From Trichomonas tenax (Eukaryota > Parabasalia > Trichomonadida > Trichomonadidae), in the NCBI GenBank assembly GCA_023091735.1, contig JALKBU010001184.1, positions 1-15,244 of the forward strand: 15,244 nucleotides of DNA. The letters run 5' to 3'. Numbering within the stretch: position 1 is the first letter of the stretch; each line of letters starts with the position of its first letter. The position numbers and the translations under genes are program-made. Below the pieces are notes generated by a model. The model made no database searches. It saw only the letters and a list, made by a program, of their open reading frames with translations, and was not told where the DNA came from. Positions 1 to 7,108 of the stretch are shown here, piece after piece.

Positions 1-207
1 ATGAAAACATTATCTAATTCATGATTCATGAACAATTAATTATGAATTTAATGACATATTAATAATTATGAGAATAAGTAATAATATGAAAATAATCTTG
101 TAATGAAAAAGGTATCTGTGAAAAAATCAAAAATAGAAAAAATAATAATAATATATTAATATCAAAAGTGAAAATATAATGTGTATTAAAAATTGAATCA
201 ATAAGTG

Positions 208-420
208 GGTTCTTGTTAGGGCCTGGTTTGGCCACTCGAGGGCTTTGGAAGTCTCAGGCCGACCAAGCCATGCATCGAATCATGCTTCTGTTGAATAGGC
301 ATCTGGATGCATCTCTGCTAGATCACCAGGTCATCCTTCACTATGAGGTCACAACTACTCACAATGAAGTCTTCTCTGGCTTCCAACATTGAGTTCAATC
401 CATTTCAACCTATTGACACT
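208..420. other. GC-richer block in AT-rich intergenic DNA, possible decayed coding fragment
   Basis: This stretch is visibly richer in G and C than the AT-rich flanks, which is how coding or structured-RNA DNA stands out here. On the minus strand, from an ATG at 389 to a TAA at 216-218, the frame is 58 codons long and interrupted only by one TAG (318-320). It reads MLEAREDFIVSSCDLIVKDD at its start. The protein resembles nothing I can name. A mobile-element remnant, a decayed gene tail or a non-coding RNA are all possible. I see no clear Sm site, tRNA boxes or terminal repeats. Positions 1-207 are plain AT-rich DNA with nothing recognisable. Confidence 0.25.
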
Positions 421-471
421 TTTCCATTTTTCCCGCAAACACGTCACTTTCCTTTATTTTGACATTCTGAC

Positions 472-482
472 TTTACATGTCA
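472..482 (+). promoter_or_regulatory. Orphan copy of TTTACAYGWCA motif (TTTACATGTCA)
   Basis: This is an exact copy of the motif found upstream of several genes in this window (6557, 11620, 15094). No intact plus-strand gene follows within a few hundred bases. It may be a chance match, a relic of a lost gene, or the promoter of an unrecognised transcript. Confidence 0.3.
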
Positions 483-548
483 GAAAAACACGTTGTTCTA
501 TTTTGTCCCAGTCCCTTTCTCAATCTATTTCATATATTTAATCGCTCG

Positions 549-815
549 CTAGATATTTGGAATCTCAAGATCTTCAAAATCGATGGATACTTCAAATATA
601 GAGCATATGCAATAACAATCATTAAAAAATCGAAAAGTTAGAAGTGATTTATCCTGATATCTTTTCATTTTAAAGCAAAACTACATTTTCAATCGATAGA
701 ATTCATTGGCTGTCGTCTTGCATATATCATAGCACGCATCAATGTATTCTCTATTCAACAAAAAAGTGGACTCAAAGTGGAAGAATAACTGACATGTAAA
801 CAAGCGAGATGTCAG
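549..815 (-). pseudogene. Possible decayed minus-strand reading frame
   Basis: On the minus strand the frame from 815 to the TAG at 549-551 holds 88 codons with a single internal TAG (681-683). The two halves read like protein rather than low-complexity AT translation: one contains NREYIDACYDICKTTANEFY and the end reads VSIDFEDLEIPNI. No start codon lies near the beginning, and I recognise no family. A TTTACATGTCA motif in the same orientation sits at 800-790, inside the open stretch. Long open frames also arise by chance in this kind of DNA, so this is a weak call. Confidence 0.2.
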
Positions 816-862
816 CTAACAACTTCTTAATAAGTTGTTATATAACAGAGACTTTGGGGTCG

Positions 863-1097
863 ATTCCTAATCCCATTATTCCACTTATGATTCCAAATTC
901 ATTTTTGATTCCAATTCCGAATTCATTTTGATTCCAAATAATTCGGGTATTCCATTATTGTCACTTTTTAGTCTATTTTTGGTATATGGAATAACCGTCA
1001 TTATTCCAAATTGGTGGTTATTCCAAAATAGGGTTTGATTCCAAATTCACTTTATTCGCATAAAGTCACCTTTATTCCAATAATGTTTTTTATTCCA
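863..1097. repeat. Cluster of degenerate ATTCCA repeats
   Basis: About ten copies of ATTCCA, often as GATTCCAAATTCA or TTATTCCA, occur irregularly over about 235 bases, with a few inverted copies (GGAAT). The spacing is not constant, so this is not a simple tandem array. One pair forms a perfect 10-bp inverted repeat: TGGAATAACC at 987-996 and GGTTATTCCA at 1016-1025, with a 19-base loop. There is no coding frame of note. It could be a decayed satellite or a binding-site cluster. Confidence 0.45.
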
Positions 1098-2152
1098 TTA
1101 AACTCCATTATTATTTTGATTATTCTGTATTTTGTACCTTCATAATATGCATTTCACTTTTTGCAAATAATATCTCGCTCAATTAAGATTTTTCCTTTAG
1201 AACTGTGGTCGAGTGGGGAAACTTGAGCGTATTTATATATACTCGGCCTGTCATTCGTAAGTTCCTCATCTTTGCCTGTTGTTCATTCAGATCATAATTC
1301 AAAATATTGTTTCAGTTCATATATCAACAATATTATTGGACACTTTTATTGATAATCATTCAATATGAAGATGCAATACTAATTTATCTATATTTTAGAA
1401 TAATTGTGCTTATAAATAAAGCCCCTAAACAGCAATATTTTAGAAAGAAAATGCAATTTTAAAAAATCAATACCAAAATTCATATTTTTAGAATCAAAAA
1501 TTTTAATTTTGGATGAATAGCAATTGTTAAAATGACTCCATTTCGAGTAAGTTTGTTATATTCTCAATATTAGGCATTTTTATAAAAATTCACAAAAAAA
1601 TGTTCTTCGATGGAATTGTTCCTCATTCATCTCTGTATCATTAAGAAAGTGAACATGACAATCACAATTAATCTATAGTAGGATAGGTCTATATAAAATA
1701 TATATCGTTCACGAATGATTAAATCAAGAATAGGTGTAATTTAACATTGTTATTTTTGATAACTTATTTTCACATCATAAATTCACATAATAAATACATA
1801 ATTGAGTTTGTTTCCTTAATGAACCTCATTGGATGTCATATTTAAAATCATTTTCAATATATCAAAATGCATAAGAATGACTTTAATAGTTAAATTTCTT
1901 TTAATGTCTGCCACGTGAATTTTTTTTCACTGTGTGATTAATGGATAGCTATGGAGGATGCTTACTATCAATTTCCAACAATAAAAGCTTCTGATTCTTT
2001 AGATTTTGATCAAAATCATGAATCAAAAATTGGGCGAATGTTTTAATTTTGAAAAGAAGGATCTGCTTCTATTCCTAACATGAAAATTACGTCAAAATGA
2101 ATGTTTCAAAAAATGTCCACGAAATGTCACATTTTTGTTTCTTTTTTTTTAG
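1098..2152. other. AT-rich intergenic region, no gene seen
   Basis: I find no supported reading frame on either strand and no recognisable RNA gene. A short GC-richer patch lies at about 1203-1250, but it does not fold as a tRNA by eye. The last part is the 5' flank of the ankyrin gene. It includes a T-run (about 2141-2150) and a TAG immediately before the ATG that closes the frame upstream. No TTTACAYGWCA motif is seen near this gene. Confidence 0.5.
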
Positions 2153-3379
2153 ATGGAAGAATCTCTTTATAAAGCAGCAAAATTTAACAGAGTTGATTTA
2201 CTCCAAAAATACCTCGGAGGCAACTTCCAATATATCCATTCAGTCAATTACGCTTTAGAGTATTTATTTCATTTATGATAAAGGATTTCTAAATAAAAAT
2301 CCTTTATCATTTTATCGAAAACACTAACGCACAGTATTGAACAGCTTAAATTCCAGAAAGCTTTAAACAAAGGACTTACTTTGATGCATGTTGCAGCATA
2401 TTTCGATGCATTGGAATGTGTTGAGTACTTGATCAAACTTGGCGTCAGCCCAGAAGTTCAATCAGCTTCTGGTTATACACCAATTCATTACGCATCACTT
2501 GGTGGTGCCAAAGAAGTTTTAGTTTATTTACTTACAGAGCATAACGTTGATTGCAACTCATGCCCTAAAGGAACCGGACATACGCCGATATGTTTGGCTA
2601 CTGTCCACGAATCAGATGAGGTTTTAAGAATTTTATTCGAATGCGGAGCAAAATACATTCACTCCAGCACTATATCAATGAATGGAATTCTATCTCCAAT
2701 ATCATCAGCAATCGATAATCGCAATCCAAAACCTTTAATTTATTTACTCGAAAAAAGCGTTTCTATAAATACTAGAGATTCAATGGATTACACTCCATTG
2801 ATGAAATGCATTGCAAATGGTATTGTCGAAGGTATCGATATCATCTTAAACAGCGGATCACCAGTCAATTACTTAACATTGAGTGGTAAATCCGCTCTTT
2901 TCTGCGCAATTTTTAAGAACAAACCGAATATAGTTCAAAAGCTTATTGAATACCATGCCGATGTTAATCTTATGGGATTCAATGCACAACGTCCAATTCA
3001 TTGGGCATGCCAGTTCGGAAGTCTCGAAATTATCCAATTGCTATTGGATAATGGTGCAGATGCTGATGTTTACTGCAGTAAGCACAAATTACCGATTCAA
3101 TTTGTTCCAGGAAACCTTCCAGACACAATTAAGATACTCGATTTACTTATACAGCATGGAAATGACATCAATCACTTATCAGATGATGGTGCTCTTATTG
3201 GCGAATATATTCCTAATAGAAAAGTTCCAATTAGCGTGTTCGAATTCCTTGTAAAGCATGGATTAGATCTCTCGCTTAGACCAAAGCCAACAACAGACAC
3301 TTACTGGAACATGATTCATAAAATCGGACGTCAAGATCTCATTCAATACTTAGATAAGAACTACACAGGAAAGAGGTGA
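2153..3379 (+). CDS. Ankyrin repeat protein, two exons (join 2153..2259, 2335..3379)
   Basis: Exon 1 starts at the ATG at 2153, which has an in-frame TAG directly upstream. It encodes 35 codons plus two bases, beginning MEESLYKAAKFNRVDLLQKY. Removing the 75-base intron creates an Asp codon across the junction and keeps frame into exon 2 (DIEQLKFQKALNKGLTLMHV). The protein is 383 residues. From about residue 45 to the end it is a chain of ankyrin repeats, for example GYTPIHYASLGGAKEVLVYL, DYTPLMKCI, RPIHWACQFGSLEIIQLLLD and NGADADV. There is no signal peptide or membrane segment, so it is probably a cytosolic protein-binding scaffold. Large ankyrin families are typical of trichomonads, and the partner cannot be predicted. 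A single-exon model would have to begin at ATG 2384 and would lose the first 52 residues. The gene ends with TGA. Confidence 0.85.
2260..2334 (+). other. Spliceosomal intron of trichomonad type (75 nt)
   Basis: The 5' end reads GTATTT and the 3' end reads ACTAACGCACAG (2323-2334). Trichomonas vaginalis introns carry an extended 3' motif, ACTAACACACAG, that combines branch point and 3' splice site. This copy differs at one base. The 5' site differs from the usual GTATGT at the fifth base. Reading through the intron meets an in-frame TGA at 2276-2278, whereas splicing joins two ankyrin-like segments in frame. The likely branch A is 2327. The length lies within the range known for these introns. 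Confidence 0.85.
2275..2310. repeat. Perfect 14-bp hairpin inside the intron
   Basis: ATGATAAAGGATTT (2275-2288) and AAATCCTTTATCAT (2297-2310) are exact reverse complements around an 8-base loop. The hairpin lies wholly between the 5' splice site and the branch motif. Folding would remove 36 bases and bring the 5' site to about 31 bases from the branch A instead of 67. A role in splicing is inference. Confidence 0.8.
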
Positions 3380-3603
3380 TGCTCTATGTCTGTGTAATAG
3401 TTTATGAGTAAAATCTAAGCTTAATATTGTCAATTTTAATGTTATTCATAATTTAATCAAGCTAAAACAACCCATGACCGCAATCGATTATAAAAGCAAG
3501 TTAAAATATGTTCCTAACGAAAAAGTTTAACTTGAATTTATAAAAATATGCAACATTTTACTCAAAAGAATGTAGATTTATATAGTATTCTTGAATAACA
3601 TGT

Positions 3604-3777
3604 TTATTTGCCCTCAGCAGCCTTCTTAGCGGCAGCAGCTTCCTGCTTCGCCCTCAAAGCGGCGGCATCACGCTCCTTTCTTGATGTGAGATCACCAGTG
3701 GCGCCTTTCTCCTTATGCTTGGCATTACGAGCTTCAGCACGAGCCCGCTCACGTTCACGCTATGGTCCACGAGTCAT
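3604..3777 (-). pseudogene. SERF/4F5-like small basic protein gene with an in-frame TAG at codon 6
   Basis: The minus-strand frame from the ATG at 3777-3775 to the TAA at 3606-3604 has 57 sense positions before the stop. It begins MTRGP, then TAG (3762-3760), then RERERARAEARNAKHKEKG, and ends AKQEAAAAKKAAEGK. Proteins of the SERF/4F5 family start M(A/T)RGNQR and are short, highly charged and rich in Lys, Arg and Ala. The TAG falls exactly where Gln is expected, so a single C-to-T change in CAG explains it. The rest of the frame is intact, with GC-rich codons unlike the AT-rich surroundings, which suggests a formerly well-expressed gene and recent damage. The downstream stop forms TAAA, a typical trichomonad 3'-end signal. 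A sequencing error or readthrough are alternatives. Confidence 0.6.
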
Positions 3778-3864
3778 CTAAAACTGATTTCGATAACCAC
3801 TTTTTTGTATTCAATTTAAGTGGCCAACCAAAAAATGAAACTAACGATACAGTATTTTTGACAG

Positions 3865-3957
3865 GGTGTCAAGCTTCTTCAATATCTCTTTATTTCTCTT
3901 CAGTTTCCGCACAGGCCATTCGACGCTCACTGCGAGCCTTATGAGTTCGTGAGGTCA
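3865..3957 (-). pseudogene. GC-rich coding-like remnant upstream of the SERF-like gene
   Basis: On the minus strand this short GC-rich patch reads RTHKARSERRMACAETEEK, then TAA (3892-3890), then RDIEEA and TGA. The composition is highly charged and contrasts with the AT-rich flanks. I cannot identify the family. It may be the remains of a second small basic protein gene, or a displaced part of the same locus. It is too short for a firm call. Confidence 0.25.
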
Positions 3958-4517
3958 CATAAAAATATCCTAATTTAAATCCATGAAATTTTATTTCCTA
4001 ACATCACTCTCTAATCATCCCAATCTAATACATTTTCATTGGGTTGAATATTAGTCACATTGTAATGAACGAAAAACAATCTAATTCGAAAATATAAAAT
4101 TGAATCAAATAATAAAAATAAGTAAATACAGTGTTAAATAATTCAAAAAGCATTTGATATTTAGTTTCACCCTTACAAGATTTAATAACACACTTGTGAG
4201 AGTTAAAATTAACTTAAAAATGATTAATCATAGTTTATTAATGGAATTTTTTCACTGAAAAAAGTCAACTATGAATTTTTTGAATGAATCTTGAAGTACC
4301 ATTAAAGAATCATATTGATTTTCATCGAAAAACACATAATGTATTATTTTTGTCATGTAAATTCTTTTTTTGTCAATTATGTTAAAAAATGAGAATTAGA
4401 CATTAGTTTATTAGTAAAAAGTGAATTACAGATGTTGTTTAGATGATTTCCTTGAGTAAAAAGATAAACATTAAATAAACGGTCAACAAAATTTTCGCCA
4501 ATAAAAGTAACAGCAAA
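3958..4517. other. AT-rich intergenic region
   Basis: No gene is seen on either strand. It contains one orphan promoter-type motif, TGTCATGTAAA at 4351-4361 (TTTACATGACA on the minus strand). The 5' flank of the following plus-strand gene shows no copy of that motif in the 50 bases before its ATG. Confidence 0.45.
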
Positions 4518-6098
4518 ATGAGTTTTTCTTCAGTTTCTTACGACGGGAAAGGCTCAAAGAGCTATTCTAAGTCTTCGTATTCTTCAGATTTGTTTGCACA
4601 GACAGAGAGTATATCTCATTACATCAAATCTCACTTTGATTCGAAGAGAAACGATCCAGCTTTTGCTCTTCTTCAAGAATTCTTCGGTATTTTTCATGAC
4701 CAAATGCGCATAAACTTCGATTTAAGAAATGAATTAACATTACTTAAGAGAAACCCAAAATTTGATCTTCAAGAGCTCGAAAAAAGAAAAACAAACGTAG
4801 AAACTTTCATTAAATACTTCAACAAAGTCAAAAATTTTATACATAAAGACTTACAAGACGTAAAATTAACTATTGAAGAAGATATTGAGTTGTTGAATAA
4901 ATCGAAGACATTAACTCAACAAGTTCAAGAACAGACAAAAACGAAAGAACTACTGCAAAATTCACTTCAAGAACTTGAAAATTCTATTCAAAATCATGAT
5001 AACGAATTCAAAAAATCGATGAAAACATTAAATGATACAATAGCAATCTGCTCATCTAAAAGTATTAAATCGCAAAATGCTATATCGGATCTTGAACCAT
5101 GCATAAATTCATTAGAAGTCAGAGTTCAAGAAAAAGAATCGAAGAAGCAAGAATTACAGGACATTTTGAACACAAAGAAACAGGAACTCATAGAAATTAA
5201 GAATATTCATGATAATTCGCATCAAAAAAGAAGCACAATTAAAACAAAATTAAGGACAAAAGTCGGAAAGCTTACTGCATCATATGAACAGCTATTAAAT
5301 GATGAGCAACCATTGATTAAGGCTTTAGAAGAGGCTGAAGCAGAACTCGAAACAATTAAATCAGAATCAAGTGAGAAAATCGAGCAATATAACAGAGAAA
5401 GTGAAGAATTGTTGAAGAAACTTGAAGAAATAGAATCAAATTATAGTGCAACATCAGCAATATATGAATCAAATAAATTAACATTGAATGCTATTAACAG
5501 AAATATTAAACTTAATCGCCATATCCACATGAATTCACTTGCAGAACATAAACAACTGCGAGCTAGGATTGATAAAATTGACGAATCTTCACGAAAGTTG
5601 ATACAAAATTCTAAATCAGTTGAAGATGAAATCCAAATCACTAAAGAAACTCGTACCAATGTTAACAACCAGATCAGTCTTCGCACACAACAGATAGAAC
5701 AACTTAGACAAGAGAACAATAGAATATCGTCATTAATTCGTGTTGCAGAATCTAATAAGCAAACTGAACTCACGACAAACGAAATTATCAAACAGAAGGA
5801 AACAATTGTTAGACAAAGTCTCTCTTCTTCTCAAGAAGAATACGAAATTCACTCCGAAAAGAAAGATTTAGTGATGAAAACATTGGCTGCTTTCTCAACA
5901 CTTCAAGATGCGATGATGCTCACCGGAATTATGGGTCCACTGGGTGTCGCTTCGCGTGCAATTGAGTTCATTAGAGTTTCTAGACAAAGGATAGAAGATG
6001 ATGAACCACCAACAAGAGTTACAACACGAATGGTTAACGAGGAAATAGGAAATATTGCTTATTCAATATCCATCATTGATGAAAAATTGAATCATTAG
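4518..6098 (+). CDS. Long coiled-coil protein
   Basis: This encodes 526 residues and the ATG has a clear AT-rich leader. Residues 1-30 are Ser- and Tyr-rich and probably disordered. About residues 30-110 look helical (PAFALLQEFFGIFHDQMRIN). Residues 110-450 are almost pure coiled coil rich in Glu, Lys, Gln and Leu, with no Gly or Pro breaks. Residues about 455-488 are hydrophobic and helical (LQDAMMLTGIMGPLGVASRA), followed by a short tail. That hydrophobic stretch contains charged residues and is not a convincing membrane span. Trichomonad genomes hold many such proteins, often loosely named viral inclusion-like only because of the coiled coil. A cytoskeletal or structural role is plausible but unproven. 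The TAG stop is followed by AATAAA-like sequence. Confidence 0.8.
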   Translation: MSFSSVSYDGKGSKSYSKSSYSSDLFAQTESISHYIKSHFDSKRNDPAFALLQEFFGIFHDQMRINFDLRNELTLLKRNPKFDLQELEKRKTNVETFIKYFNKVKNFIHKDLQDVKLTIEEDIELLNKSKTLTQQVQEQTKTKELLQNSLQELENSIQNHDNEFKKSMKTLNDTIAICSSKSIKSQNAISDLEPCINSLEVRVQEKESKKQELQDILNTKKQELIEIKNIHDNSHQKRSTIKTKLRTKVGKLTASYEQLLNDEQPLIKALEEAEAELETIKSESSEKIEQYNRESEELLKKLEEIESNYSATSAIYESNKLTLNAINRNIKLNRHIHMNSLAEHKQLRARIDKIDESSRKLIQNSKSVEDEIQITKETRTNVNNQISLRTQQIEQLRQENNRISSLIRVAESNKQTELTTNEIIKQKETIVRQSLSSSQEEYEIHSEKKDLVMKTLAAFSTLQDAMMLTGIMGPLGVASRAIEFIRVSRQRIEDDEPPTRVTTRMVNEEIGNIAYSISIIDEKLNH

Positions 6099-6556
6099 TT
6101 TGTTTGCTATAAAATAAAATTGTTTGTTTATTATCCAATTTCAGACATTGTTTCCAATCAATGCTATATATATTCTAGATGAAATCTCCTGAAATCGTTC
6201 AATATCATGTTGAATATATTGTGGAAGCTGGTGATTGTTTGGATTTCATTATGATGCTATCAATTGAAATCATTCGATCTCCACAATGAAATTTCATCAA
6301 TCAAACACTTTATGTATCAAAATAGGTTAGGAGCAATATTCAGATATTTAATGAAAGTCGGTATTTCAAACAGTTCAATTTGTGCATCCATAAATTTGAA
6401 ATGATGTTTATATAGGAATAGGGCCAAAAGATCTTCATGAGTCTGACAAAAAGTTTACCTTATCATACTCTGTCTATTGTTTGAATATGGTTCGATTCTA
6501 TCTAAATCGTTTTGGATGACTCCTTCTAAAATTCGTTATTTAACTTTTTAACATAC
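6099..6556. other. Intergenic region between coiled-coil gene and LC8 gene
   Basis: No reading frame or RNA gene is supported here. The first 30 bases hold ATAAAATAAAA, which probably belongs to the 3' end of the upstream transcript. Short ATTTCAT/ATGAAAT inverted words occur around 6235-6300 but do not form a long stem. Confidence 0.4.
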
Positions 6557-6582
6557 TTTACATGTCAATAGTTTACATGACA
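6557..6582 (+). promoter_or_regulatory. Tandem promoter motif of the LC8 gene
   Basis: TTTACATGTCA (6557-6567) and TTTACATGACA (6572-6582) stand in tandem with starts 15 bases apart. The second ends 46 bases before the ATG at 6629. The same motif occupies nearly the same place before the elongin C and Vps16-like genes, which supports a promoter role. Confidence 0.55.
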
Positions 6583-6628
6583 GATATAACTTTTGGAGTG
6601 AAAATGTGACACCAATATCCGTTATATA

Positions 6629-6946
6629 ATGTCACAGCAACCAGCTGCAACGAATGCTCAGACAGGACCAACAGCGGAAGACCGCGCAATGGTCAATGTT
6701 GTCAAGACAGATTGCACCGAAGAAGTAACAAACCGTATTAAAGCCGAATGTCAGATGTGCGCACAGAAATTCAACACACAGCGCGAAATGGCCGAATATT
6801 TGAAGAAAACTATGGACAAACAGTTCGGTCCAACATGGAATGTTATTGTTGGACATAATTTTGCTTCAAATCTTAAACATATCGCCGGCAACTTTGTTTA
6901 TCTTTACATAGACCAGTTAGGTTTCCTCTTGTTCCAAGCTCAGTAA
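6629..6946 (+). CDS. Dynein light chain, LC8 type
   Basis: This encodes 105 residues, against about 89 for most LC8 proteins. The extra length is a 16-residue polar N-terminal extension (MSQQPAATNAQTG). The LC8 core follows: VVKTDCTEEVTNRIKAECQ in helix 1, then the family signature GPTWNVIVGHNFAS (PTW and VGxNF), then the strands HIAGNFVYLYIDQLGFLLFQ. LC8 is a homodimeric hub that clamps short linear motifs of the dynein intermediate chain and other partners, in cytoplasmic and axonemal dynein. The flagella of trichomonads make either use likely. The TAA stop overlaps TAAA, the usual trichomonad polyadenylation arrangement. Tandem TTTACAYGWCA motifs lie 46 bases upstream. Confidence 0.93.
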   Translation: MSQQPAATNAQTGPTAEDRAMVNVVKTDCTEEVTNRIKAECQMCAQKFNTQREMAEYLKKTMDKQFGPTWNVIVGHNFASNLKHIAGNFVYLYIDQLGFLLFQAQ

Positions 6947-7108
6947 AATGAGAGTTTAATATACTTTGAATTGCCCATTTTTGACGATATTTTTTATTAA
7001 ATATTTCATTGGTACAACTATTTAAAGTGATATGGTTTGCCAAAGTAATATATATAACCACTGTTTAAATAAATAGCAAAAATAATAAGCATATAAAAAA
7101 ATAATATA

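Noticed and set aside
1203..1250. tRNA-like patch (GGTCGAGTGGGGAAACTTGA)
   Set aside because: It slightly resembles a D-arm, but no T-loop GGTTCRA or pairing acceptor arms are present.
2946..3254. Overlapping 102-codon plus-strand frame
   Set aside because: It is a +1 shadow of the ankyrin gene with no protein family match.
216..3777. TAG read as a sense codon, because three broken minus-strand frames are each interrupted by a single TAG
   Set aside because: The genes at 4518-6098 and 9200-9874 end with TAG in AT-rich 3' contexts, and the three frames may be decayed DNA. TAG reassignment is not known in trichomonads.
3840..3852. ACTAACGATACAG as a second intron 3' end on the plus strand
   Set aside because: It has one extra base relative to the 12-base motif, no GTATGT-like donor at a suitable distance, and no exon on either side.
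3762..3944. Plus-strand open frame of 60 codons
   Set aside because: It lies antisense over the SERF-like frame and the GC-rich remnant, has no homology I recognise and no promoter motif. The minus strand explains the composition better.
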